Of a stretch of DNA of 5,771 nucleotides, positions 1 through 5,771 are shown piece after piece. Every line of letters begins with the position of its first letter. Position 1 is the stretch's first letter. The notes under the pieces were generated by a model. The model was not told the DNA's origin and ran no database searches. It worked only from the letters and a program-made list of their open reading frames with translations. A program made the translations under genes and the position numbers. The stretch lies in the NCBI GenBank assembly GCA_003166055.1, contig PMWR01000214.1, forward strand, positions 1 through 5,771, in the 5' to 3' direction. Source of the DNA: Acidobacteriaceae bacterium. Lineage in GTDB: Bacteria > Acidobacteriota > Terriglobia > Terriglobales > Acidobacteriaceae.

Positions 1-1688
1 GCTTCCCAGCGGAGGCCGCCGGAGAGAGTCAGCTTGGGATTGACCTTCCAGTCGTCCTGGAAGAACAACGCGGCGTCGAACATGTTTGCGAGGGCCGATT
101 GCTGTCCCGTGGTGTAGCCGGCCGAGACGGGGCCGAACCCGTCCTGAACCAACGAGTTGAATGTTGGTGGAGTTTTTAGGTTTTCTGTATTCGCGAGACC
201 GTTAGCCATCTCCAGGTAGTCCTCGTAGTTTGAAAAGACGAAGGACCCGTTGTAATTGGCATTGGTCAGGTTGGCGTCGCGATTATCGCGCAGGCGGGTG
301 CCGAACTTGATGGCCTGCGCACCCTTGCTGAGGGTAGTAATGTTCCAGAACTCGAGCCTGGTGGTGTGGTCGCGGCTTTCCTGGCCAGAGTATCCGCCGC
401 CGGTGAAATCGCCCTGCACACCGATGGTGCGATCCGTCGAATCGGGATAGTGATTCTCGTTCTGGCGCTCGAACTGGAAGCGCGTTTCATTCACCGCGTG
501 ATCATTGATGACAATCGCGTCGCTCAACTGCACGGTGTGATCGGTGTTCGATTCATGGGTGGAAGGGTTCGCGGTGGGCATGTTGGGAATAGCCAGCGAG
601 CCTGAATTCAGATCGCCATGCTCCGATTCCGACCAGAAGCCATAGCGCGCGGTGAATGTGTTCTTGGCGCCTAACTGCCAATCGATGCGTACCGAGGCGT
701 TGTCGCGGATTCGCTGATTGGGGAGACTGACGCCAAAGTTTTGAACGTGCACGTAGTCGTTGCCGTCTTGATACACCGCATCAGGAATCAGCCATGCATT
801 TACACTTCCAGTGTTGCGTTGCTCAGCGCTCGCAAAGAATGAGGCAGTCTTGGAGATTGAGCCGCTCACCGTTCCGTTGAACTGATAGCTGTAATAGGAG
901 GGAATGGTCGAGGTAAACGGGTTGCCCGTATTGAAGTTCTTATCATTGCCCTGGATGAACGCCTGGCCGTGCAATTTGTCGGTTCCGGGCTTGGTGAGGA
1001 TTTCAATGCGCCCGTAACCAAGCCGGTCGAACTCAGCGGAGAATGGGTTCTGGTTAATGCGAATCTCTCGAATTGCCGATTTGGGCGGCAATTGGCCGCC
1101 ACTGAATCCGTCGATGTAGATCTGGCCGCCGTTTGGTCCAGCCGATGGTCCGGCAAGAGCAGAAAGTTCACTCGACAGTTCATCGGGATCGTCGGAAAGT
1201 GCGTCGAGATCCTTGCCCTTGAGGACGATGGCATTTGAATTGCCGCCTGCCTCCACGTTGACCGTGGGAGAGTCGTCGGTGACGGTGACGCTCTGCTGCG
1301 CTTCTTCGATGGCCATCGAAATATCGACACGCTTGATTTGGCCCGCCGCCAACGAGATATTCGGTGATGCAAACGGAGCAAAGCCGGCAAAGGTTGCCTG
1401 CACGATATAGCTGCCAGGCTTGAGGCCGTTCACGGCATAGGAGCCGGCCGAGTCGGCTGTAGTATTGGCTACGGCGGTTCCGGCGGACGTAGTGATGACA
1501 ACGGCAGCGCCGGGAATCAGGGCGCCGGTGGGATCGGCGATGTGGCCGCGCAAAGAGGCCGTAGCCGCCGCAGGAGCGACCTGCGCGGGCGTTTGCGTCT
1601 GGGCTTGTGCCTGGGCCGTCGCGGTGCTGCCACAGCACAGCACCAGGGCAATCAGAAAAGTAGGAATGCTAAGCAATTTTGAATACAC
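1..1688 (-). CDS. TonB-dependent receptor with N-terminal carboxypeptidase-regulatory-like domain (C-terminus outside window)
   Basis: My translation stays open for 562 codons from a GTG at 1688 to the window edge, without a frameshift. Residues 1-29 are a Sec signal peptide (hydrophobic LLSIPTFLIALVLCC, probable cleavage near ATAQA), followed by an A/Q/T/P-rich linker. Residues about 45-128 form a carboxypeptidase-regulatory-like beta-sandwich (SLRGHIADPTGALIPGA, later GSYIVQATFAGF). SVTVTDD at 133-139 is a plausible TonB-box region. A plug follows at about 150-240, with GGQIYIDGFSGGQLPPKSA and EFDRLGYGRIEILTKPGTD. Outer-membrane barrel strands alternate from about 241 onward, including FFQDDWKVNPKLTLSGGLRW at 542-561. 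Such receptors move large or scarce substrates through the outer membrane using TonB energy; the substrate here is unknown. The GTG is chosen because GAGG lies 5 nt upstream and no in-frame ATG occurs before residue 125. Relatives usually run to about 1,000 residues or more, so roughly half is missing. It follows the DUF5666-like gene after 39 bp and is probably in the same transcript. Confidence 0.93.
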   Translation of the reverse strand, partial: MYSKLLSIPTFLIALVLCCGSTATAQAQAQTQTPAQVAPAAATASLRGHIADPTGALIPGAAVVITTSAGTAVANTTADSAGSYAVNGLKPGSYIVQATFAGFAPFASPNISLAAGQIKRVDISMAIEEAQQSVTVTDDSPTVNVEAGGNSNAIVLKGKDLDALSDDPDELSSELSALAGPSAGPNGGQIYIDGFSGGQLPPKSAIREIRINQNPFSAEFDRLGYGRIEILTKPGTDKLHGQAFIQGNDKNFNTGNPFTSTIPSYYSYQFNGTVSGSISKTASFFASAEQRNTGSVNAWLIPDAVYQDGNDYVHVQNFGVSLPNQRIRDNASVRIDWQLGAKNTFTARYGFWSESEHGDLNSGSLAIPNMPTANPSTHESNTDHTVQLSDAIVINDHAVNETRFQFERQNENHYPDSTDRTIGVQGDFTGGGYSGQESRDHTTRLEFWNITTLSKGAQAIKFGTRLRDNRDANLTNANYNGSFVFSNYEDYLEMANGLANTENLKTPPTFNSLVQDGFGPVSAGYTTGQQSALANMFDAALFFQDDWKVNPKLTLSGGLRWE

Positions 1689-1699
1689 GAGTACCTCGT
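1687..1699 (-). promoter_or_regulatory. Ribosome binding site and GTG start of the receptor inside a small hairpin
   Basis: On the minus strand the start region reads ACGAG-GTA-CTCGT, a perfect 5-bp stem with a 3-nt loop. One arm holds the GAG of the Shine-Dalgarno GAGG (1694-1697), and the other holds the first two bases of the GTG start (1686-1688). The pairing is seen directly. That it limits free ribosome entry, so that translation depends on ribosomes arriving from the upstream gene (stop at 1728-1730), is inference. A 5-bp stem with a tight loop is only marginally stable. Confidence 0.5.
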
Positions 1700-1702
1700 T
1701 GG

Positions 1703-1716
1703 TTATCGATTGATAA
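1703..1716 (-). repeat. Short inverted repeat in the gap between the DUF5666-like gene and the receptor gene
   Basis: TTATC and GATAA flank a GATT loop (5-bp stem, 4-nt loop) in the 39-bp gap. It is AT-rich and weak, with no following T-run on the minus strand, so it does not look like a terminator. It is adjacent to the start-site hairpin at 1687-1699. It may be chance. Confidence 0.3.
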
Positions 1717-1727
1717 ATGAAAAACAA

Positions 1728-2882
1728 TTATTGGGCTGCTGCGTCCGGTTCGCCGGAGCCCATGCTCCAATTGTTGAGCAGGTTTTGGCTGGCCGCCGGA
1801 GCCTCAAGCAGCGGCTCAACGCCCGCCAGCAGCGTGATTGCGGTAACTTCATTGCCGTCGGTCGAAACCAGCATCACGGCTTCGCCTTTCTTCAGGTCGG
1901 CCAGCTGGATGGCCGGCAACCTGCTGAGCATCTGCTGCGAGTCGCCTCCGCCCGGAGCAGCACTGCTGCCCTGGCCGTTGCCACGCTGTGCGACATACTG
2001 CGGCCGCGCACTTTCGCCCGAGCCGGCTCCACCTTTCAGCCTTGCTGCCAGCATGGTTGCCATGCGATCGGGAAGGCGCTTCATCTGTGTGTCTGGAGTG
2101 ATGTGAATCGTCACCTGCTTCTTTGTTGCCAGGTCTTTCACCACCAGGGTGGATGTGGCAGGATCGAGCGACGTGATCATGCCTGATACATTGCGGAAAG
2201 TTCCTGAAACTACTTCTTCGGCGGCGATCTCGGTGCCATCCGCATTCTTGGTTCCGCGGGCCCGCAGTTGGTCGCCCGCATGAATCGCGCCAATGGGCGC
2301 AAGCTGCGCCTGATCGAAACTTACCGAGGCGGGCGCGTACCTCTTCAACATGGTCGCCTTGGTTGTATTGACGGTGATTGATTTGGCTGTTGCTCCTACC
2401 CCGCTGGTCAAAACAATGACGCCTGCCGCGCTGTCAACGCTCTTCACCAATCCACCCACGCCGCGCTTCTGCCAGTCTTCCCGATCCTTCTGCTGCTTGA
2501 GGGCGACGTCCGCCGCCTTGATGGCAATAATCTGTGAGGCCCGGATGGCGCCCGCGGGAGCGTCGGGGTCAAGCCGCACCAGAACACGATCTCCGGTCTC
2601 CAGATCGCTGAATTGCATTGCCGCGGCGGTGCTCAGGTCTTTCTGTCCCGGCTCGATGCGCTTCAGGATCGCGGTGGCCGGCACCTGAACCTGGTGTACC
2701 TCACCTGCGTCGGTCTTCACCGTCAGTGTGTCTCCGCCAATGGCGGTGACGGTACCCAGAAACCGCGATGCCGCCGGCGCCTGCGCAGTGATTGTGCTTA
2801 AGGAGGCGGCGGCCAGCAAAGCCATCGTGAGCACCACGCGCGACCTTGAAGCGGAAACTCGAATTCTCATTTTGCTGTTCAT
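1728..2882 (-). CDS. Secreted DUF5666-like protein with three tandem beta-rich units
   Basis: The product is 384 residues from the ATG at 2882. Residues 1-35 are a signal peptide: basic start (R6, R8, R13, R15), hydrophobic VVLTMALLAAASLS, probable cleavage after ITAQA. Three related units follow at about 40-123, 143-226 and 228-355. Each opens with a G-x-V/I-T/K-S/A strand (FLGTVTAIGGDTLTV, VGGLVKSVD, VSGMITSLDPATSTLVV), passes a T-x-hydrophobic-K-R motif (AILKRIEPG, TMLKRYAPA, TQMKRLPDR) and ends in a K/GD-type strand. This resembles DUF5666, a domain of unknown function found in secreted bacterial proteins. Unit 3 carries a Gly/Ser/Gln-rich insertion at about 283-316. No catalytic motif is visible. 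I prefer ATG 2882 over an in-frame GTG at 2897 because GGAG (2892-2895) sits 9 nt upstream of the ATG and overlaps the GTG itself. The gene lies just upstream of the receptor gene, so a periplasmic or envelope role is likely. Its function is not known. Confidence 0.85.
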   Translation of the reverse strand: MNSKMRIRVSASRSRVVLTMALLAAASLSTITAQAPAASRFLGTVTAIGGDTLTVKTDAGEVHQVQVPATAILKRIEPGQKDLSTAAAMQFSDLETGDRVLVRLDPDAPAGAIRASQIIAIKAADVALKQQKDREDWQKRGVGGLVKSVDSAAGVIVLTSGVGATAKSITVNTTKATMLKRYAPASVSFDQAQLAPIGAIHAGDQLRARGTKNADGTEIAAEEVVSGTFRNVSGMITSLDPATSTLVVKDLATKKQVTIHITPDTQMKRLPDRMATMLAARLKGGAGSGESARPQYVAQRGNGQGSSAAPGGGDSQQMLSRLPAIQLADLKKGEAVMLVSTDGNEVTAITLLAGVEPLLEAPAASQNLLNNWSMGSGEPDAAAQ

Positions 2883-2893
2883 AGGCCATTTCT

Positions 2894-2926
2894 CCACTGG
2901 GTATGATGCGATTTGTTCCCCAGTGG
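2894..2926 (-). promoter_or_regulatory. Leader inverted repeat overlapping the Shine-Dalgarno sequence of the DUF5666-like gene
   Basis: Plus-strand CCACTGGG (2894-2901) and CCCAGTGG (2919-2926) are perfect 8-bp reverse complements with a 17-nt loop. In the minus-strand mRNA the second arm contains the two G bases of the GGAG Shine-Dalgarno sequence (2892-2895), which would be partly masked. The first arm can instead fold on itself as TTCCC-CAGT-GGGAA (2916-2929, plus-strand reading), a 5-bp stem with a 4-nt loop that leaves the ribosome site free. The two folds cannot coexist. They may form a translational switch; alternatively the repeat could be a DNA operator for a dimeric regulator. No known riboswitch class is recognised. 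Confidence 0.45.
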
Positions 2927-2934
2927 GAATCTTG

Positions 2935-2964
2935 TCTGTATTCGTAGACGAAGCAATGCGCCAA
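2935..2964 (-). promoter_or_regulatory. Weak candidate promoter for the DUF5666-like and receptor genes
   Basis: On the minus strand TTGGCG (2959-2964) and TACAGA (2935-2940) are separated by 18 nt, each matching about half of the sigma-70 type -35 and -10 consensus. It would start transcription near 2928, at the very edge of the leader inverted repeat. The match is poor and could be chance; it is listed because the position is right and nothing better is visible in the gap. Confidence 0.2.
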
Positions 2965-3079
2965 AAGGTTGAATGACTCCGTTGATACGGTACCGGGTTG
3001 TGAAAGATCGGTGCGGATTGGCTTAAATCTCTTTATTTCAGCGGTATCAGGACGGACAGGCCCGCATTGGCTGCGAAGC

Positions 3080-4615
3080 TTATTGAGTTCTCTGTGTCAG
3101 TTCGGCAGACTCAAGAAAGGTATAACTGCCAGACGGCGTTGGGACCAGGTTAGTCAGACGGCGGTTGTGAACCACCACCGTATCGCGGTACCAGAGGTTC
3201 AGGGCGGGCAGGTCGCGCGCGAGAATCTGCTGCGCCTCGACGTAGTCCGCGCGCCGCCTGGATGTGTCTTCATTTTCGGCGGCATCGTCGAGAAGAGCGT
3301 CGAGTTTTGGATTGGAATAATGGCCGCGGTTGCCGCCTTTGGGCGAAAAGCGCGCGGTGGAGAAGGCATAGCCGAAGATGTCAGGTTGCTCATTGCCGCC
3401 GATCCAGCGCAGGGCATACAACTGAAAGGCTCCGCGCGTGATGTCAGAGTAGAACGTAGCGTACTCGTAGCTGCGAATATCAAGCGCGATGCCCACCGCG
3501 GCGAGCTGCTGTTGAAGCACCGCGGCCAACAGACGCGCGCCTTCGTCGTTGCTGGTTTTCATCGTCAGGTGAAGGCGAACTCCGTTGCTCCCGCGCGGAT
3601 GGCCAGCTTGATCGAGGAGCTGTGCGGCGCGCGCCGGATTGTAATCGTAGCGCGCAACGTCTCCGGTCCAGGCCCAGTGCGTGGAAGGCAGCAGACTCGC
3701 CGCGGGCTGTGCGTGTCCCAACATCAACGATTGAATGATCAGGTTGCGATCGATGGCGCAGGCAATGGCCTGGCGAATGCGGACGTCCCGGAGCAGAGGG
3801 TCGAGCAAATTGAAGGCGAGGTAGTGAATCTGCGTGCCGGCGGTGTCCTCCACTGCCAGGCCCTTGCGCGCGGCAAGCACGGGGAGCGAGTCCATGGGCA
3901 GGGAATTAATGGCAATGTCCGCCGAGCCTTTTTCCAATTCAAGCGACTCGGTAATGGCGTCGGGCACAACGGCGAAGCGCACCCGCGCAATCTTCGGCGA
4001 AACATTCCAACTGGATGGATTGCGCTCGATTACCACTTCCTGATCGATCTGCTGGCTGACAAATTTGAATGGGCCCGTCCCCACGGGATGCTGCCAGAAA
4101 TCTTTGCCGCTGCCCTCGGGAACAATGCCGATCGCGCCGGTCGAAAGGTTGATCAACAAAAAGTTATCGGCATGCTTCAGATGGAAAACCACCGTGCGAT
4201 CGTCTGGAGTGGCCATCGAGTCGATTGATGCGTAGGATGCAGCCTTGGCAGTGATCACCGCGCCGGGACGCCGGGAATCGATCATGGAGTTGATGGTCCA
4301 CAGCACATCGCGCGATGTTAACGGGCGGCCATCGTGGAAGCGTACGTCGCCACGCAGATGAAAGACGATTGTGAGCGGGTCGGGCTGCTCCCAGCGCTCG
4401 GCCAGCGCCGGAATGAAGTGAAAGTTCGCGTCGCGTTTCACGAGTCCATCGAAAAGCAATTCGTCGATATGCTCGGATTGAGCGTCGGTTCCGATGCGCG
4501 GGTCGAGGTTGGCGGGACTGCTCTCGATGAGAAAGACGACTGTGCCGGGATCTCTGGGCGCGGACCTGCAACCAGCCAGCAAGAGCAGCGCAGCCAGGGC
4601 AAGGCCTCTAGGCAT
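3080..4615 (-). CDS. ABC transporter solute-binding lipoprotein, family 5 (oligopeptide/dipeptide type)
   Basis: The 511-residue product begins with a lipoprotein signal: short basic start, LALAALLLLAGC with the lipidated Cys at 16. It is therefore likely anchored to a membrane and faces the periplasm. The family 5 binding fold (DppA/OppA/MppA group, SBP_bac_5) is shown by NLDPRIGTDAQSEHIDELLF near 37-55, the family signature at about 70-110 (ALAERWEQ, then FHLRGDVRFHDGRPLTSRDV), PVGTGPFKF at 177-185, and VRIRQAIACAIDR at 278-290. Length is normal for the family. Members capture peptides, nickel, sugars or other solutes for an ABC importer; the ligand cannot be read from sequence. The start overlaps the end of anmK by 8 bases, with AGGTG just upstream inside anmK. 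That context hints at cell-wall peptide uptake or recycling, but this is inference. No permease or ATPase gene follows in the window. Confidence 0.92.
   Translation of the reverse strand: MPRGLALAALLLLAGCRSAPRDPGTVVFLIESSPANLDPRIGTDAQSEHIDELLFDGLVKRDANFHFIPALAERWEQPDPLTIVFHLRGDVRFHDGRPLTSRDVLWTINSMIDSRRPGAVITAKAASYASIDSMATPDDRTVVFHLKHADNFLLINLSTGAIGIVPEGSGKDFWQHPVGTGPFKFVSQQIDQEVVIERNPSSWNVSPKIARVRFAVVPDAITESLELEKGSADIAINSLPMDSLPVLAARKGLAVEDTAGTQIHYLAFNLLDPLLRDVRIRQAIACAIDRNLIIQSLMLGHAQPAASLLPSTHWAWTGDVARYDYNPARAAQLLDQAGHPRGSNGVRLHLTMKTSNDEGARLLAAVLQQQLAAVGIALDIRSYEYATFYSDITRGAFQLYALRWIGGNEQPDIFGYAFSTARFSPKGGNRGHYSNPKLDALLDDAAENEDTSRRRADYVEAQQILARDLPALNLWYRDTVVVHNRRLTNLVPTPSGSYTFLESAELTQRTQ
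4608..4615 (-). other. Eight-base overlap between anmK and the lipoprotein gene
   Basis: The minus strand reads ATGCCTAG here: ATG starts the lipoprotein gene and TAG ends anmK in another frame. A Shine-Dalgarno-like AGGTG lies about 5 nt upstream, within the last codons of anmK. The arrangement supports co-transcription and translational coupling of the two genes. Confidence 0.85.
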
Positions 4616-5771
4616 AAGTCACCTGCCCGAGTATCGCGGGACGCGTTGCTCCGGTTGCCGCGGGCACATTGCCGGGCAGCCGATGCCACGTTTGCCACGC
4701 CAACAGCGCAAAGGCCGCGGCTTCCTTGGATTCGGCGGGCAGGCCGAAATCATCAATTGCTGTGAGCTCGCAGCTAAGCGGTTCGAGGCGCTGCGCGAGC
4801 ATGGCCATGAGCGTGTGGTTGCGCGCACCGCCGCCGGAAACGATGTAGTCGATTCCGGTCATCATCTTTTCCTTTTTCATGGTGGACGACACAAATCGCT
4901 TGTAGCTTTGCGCGATGGTCTCCGCGGTCAACGCCGTTGCTGTGGCCAGGGCATCCTCGGGTCTAGGGCTGTGGCGCCGACAAGCGGCGAGAAACTTCGC
5001 TGCGAACTCGCGGCCAAACTGCTCGCGGCCGGCGGTGCGCGGAGGCTTGAGATTGAAGTAGGGGTTGCGCATTGCGGCGGCGCGAACGGGCGCAAGCACT
5101 GTTCCGCGCGCGGCGATGGCGCCGTTGCGATCGAAGCGTTTGTTGAAGAGTGTTTGGGCGAGGGCGTCGATGATCATGTTGCCGGGGCCGGTATCGAAGG
5201 CCACGACTTGATCAGGCGATGCGCCTGCGGGAATGGCTGTGAGATTGGCGATGCCGCCGATGTTCTGCAGAACCCGGCCGCGCTTCTCGTGGGCAAAAAG
5301 CACATAGTCGAGGAGCGGGACGAGGGGCGCGCCCTGTCCGCCTGCCAGCATATCCGCGGGGCGAAAATTCGACACCACGGGAATGCCGAGTGCGGCTGCG
5401 ATGACTGCTGCTTCGCCGGCTTGCCAGGTGCAGGCAAAGGTGCGGCCGGCGTAACTTGCCGGTCGCGCTTGATGATAGAGAGTCTGTCCGTGGCAGCCGA
5501 TGAGATCCAGTTGCACTTTGTGGCGCTTCACCGTTGCAGTTACTGCTTCCGCGCAGGCAAGGCCGAGACGCCATTGGAGGCGCGCCAGTTCGGCGGTCGA
5601 GGTCGAAGAGGCGTTCATTGCTGCCAGCACTTTGCGGCGCAGGGCCGCTGGGTAGGGGAATGCCTCGTGGGCCAGCAGCGTGAGGCTGGGACGCAGCTTT
5701 CCGGGTGTAATGCGCACCACGGCTACGTCGATCCCGTCCGCGGATGTGCCGCTCATGATGCCGGCAACAAT
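4608..5771 (-). CDS. anmK: Anhydro-N-acetylmuramic acid kinase (N-terminal few residues outside window)
   Basis: AnmK hydrolyses and phosphorylates 1,6-anhydro-MurNAc with ATP to give MurNAc-6-phosphate, a cytoplasmic step in peptidoglycan recycling. Counting from the internal ATG at 5756, the family motifs appear in order: GTSADGID (3-10), GCHGQTLYHQ (87-96), QNIGGIANLT (164-173), AFDTGPGNMIIDAL (186-199), VSGGGARNHTLM (306-317) and PAESKEAAAFALLAW (340-354). The aspartate of DTGPGN (D188 here) is the proposed catalytic base in studied AnmK enzymes, so the protein looks active. The frame remains open to the window edge, adding IVAGI before that Met. Because the family has a few residues before MSGTS, the true start is probably just outside and the ATG at 5756 is not it. 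The visible 387 residues are close to the usual full length of about 370-390. It overlaps the downstream lipoprotein gene by 8 bases. Confidence 0.96.
   Translation of the reverse strand: MVAGIMSGTSADGIDVAVVRITPGKLRPSLTLLAHEAFPYPAALRRKVLAAMNASSTSTAELARLQWRLGLACAEAVTATVKRHKVQLDLIGCHGQTLYHQARPASYAGRTFACTWQAGEAAVIAAALGIPVVSNFRPADMLAGGQGAPLVPLLDYVLFAHEKRGRVLQNIGGIANLTAIPAGASPDQVVAFDTGPGNMIIDALAQTLFNKRFDRNGAIAARGTVLAPVRAAAMRNPYFNLKPPRTAGREQFGREFAAKFLAACRRHSPRPEDALATATALTAETIAQSYKRFVSSTMKKEKMMTGIDYIVSGGGARNHTLMAMLAQRLEPLSCELTAIDDFGLPAESKEAAAFALLAWQTWHRLPGNVPAATGATRPAILGQVTYA

Larger units (their letters stand above)
2883..3079. other. Intergenic region and leader upstream of the DUF5666-like gene
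   Basis: This is the only substantial non-coding stretch. It separates the stop of the solute-binding lipoprotein gene from the DUF5666-like gene. I see no strong GC stem followed by a T-run, so no clear intrinsic terminator. The half next to the lipoprotein gene includes an AT-rich patch around 3024-3046 and an 8-bp palindrome CGGTACCG near 2986-2995. The half next to the DUF5666-like gene holds a weak promoter-like pair and the inverted repeat at 2894-2926. A minus-strand promoter for the second gene pair is expected here. Confidence 0.6.

Noticed and set aside
866..1638. Minus-strand open frames of 152 and 174 codons within the receptor region
   Set aside because: They are in other frames of the receptor gene, are rich in Arg, Ser and Pro as out-of-frame GC-rich text usually is, and the receptor frame is continuous through them.
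2701..2964. Minus-strand 87-codon frame starting upstream of the DUF5666-like gene
   Set aside because: It overlaps the signal-peptide region of the DUF5666-like gene in another frame, has no convincing ribosome site, and its sequence is Arg/His-rich without a motif.
2986..2995. Palindrome CGGTACCG in the intergenic region as an operator or terminator
   Set aside because: Only 8 bases, does not extend on either side, and has no T-run; such a palindrome is easily due to chance.
2969..4228. Long plus-strand open frame (419 codons) opposite the solute-binding lipoprotein gene
   Set aside because: It lies almost entirely antisense to a clear family 5 binding protein gene, and its translation shows no recognisable domain, signal peptide or conserved motif. 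Long antisense frames are common in GC-rich genes.
4869..4880. Programmed frameshift at the A-rich tract in anmK
   Set aside because: The in-frame heptamer is G AAA AAG, not a canonical A AAA AAG slippery site, and both flanks are normal AnmK sequence in the same frame.
5754..5756. ATG at 5756 as the true start of anmK
   Set aside because: The frame continues to the window edge with IVAGI, which matches the usual hydrophobic residues before MSGTS in the family, so the real start is most likely outside the window.

Overview
The window carries four genes, all on the minus strand, in reading order: the end-truncated anmK (4608-5771), a family 5 solute-binding lipoprotein (3080-4615), a secreted DUF5666-like repeat protein (1728-2882) and a TonB-dependent receptor (1-1688) whose C-terminus lies beyond the window. 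Coding density is high. The only gene-free stretch of any size is about 200 bp (2883-3079). I saw no tRNA, rRNA, CRISPR, transposase or phage gene.

The organism looks like a GC-rich Gram-negative bacterium of the phylum Acidobacteriota. The main reason is the receptor: it has an N-terminal carboxypeptidase-regulatory-like domain, a short plug and barrel strands such as FFQDDWKVNPKLTLSGGLRWE-type text, a style abundant in that phylum. The DUF5666-like secreted protein also fits. This assignment is inference from family style, not from a marker gene.

The four genes form two pairs. In the first, anmK and the lipoprotein gene overlap by 8 bases, so they are almost certainly co-transcribed and translationally coupled. 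AnmK phosphorylates 1,6-anhydro-MurNAc during peptidoglycan recycling, which suggests, but does not prove, that the lipoprotein binds cell-wall peptides or related oligopeptides. No permease or ATPase gene is visible. In the second pair, the DUF5666-like gene and the receptor gene are 39 bases apart. Both would be envelope proteins: one exported with three tandem beta-rich units, the other an outer-membrane transporter.

The most interesting non-coding signal is at the two start sites of the second pair. The leader of the DUF5666-like gene contains an 8-bp perfect inverted repeat that would pair away part of its Shine-Dalgarno sequence, and a competing hairpin that would free it. The receptor start lies in a small perfect 5-bp hairpin that covers both its Shine-Dalgarno sequence and its GTG start. 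These are read directly from the sequence; their regulatory function is hypothesis.
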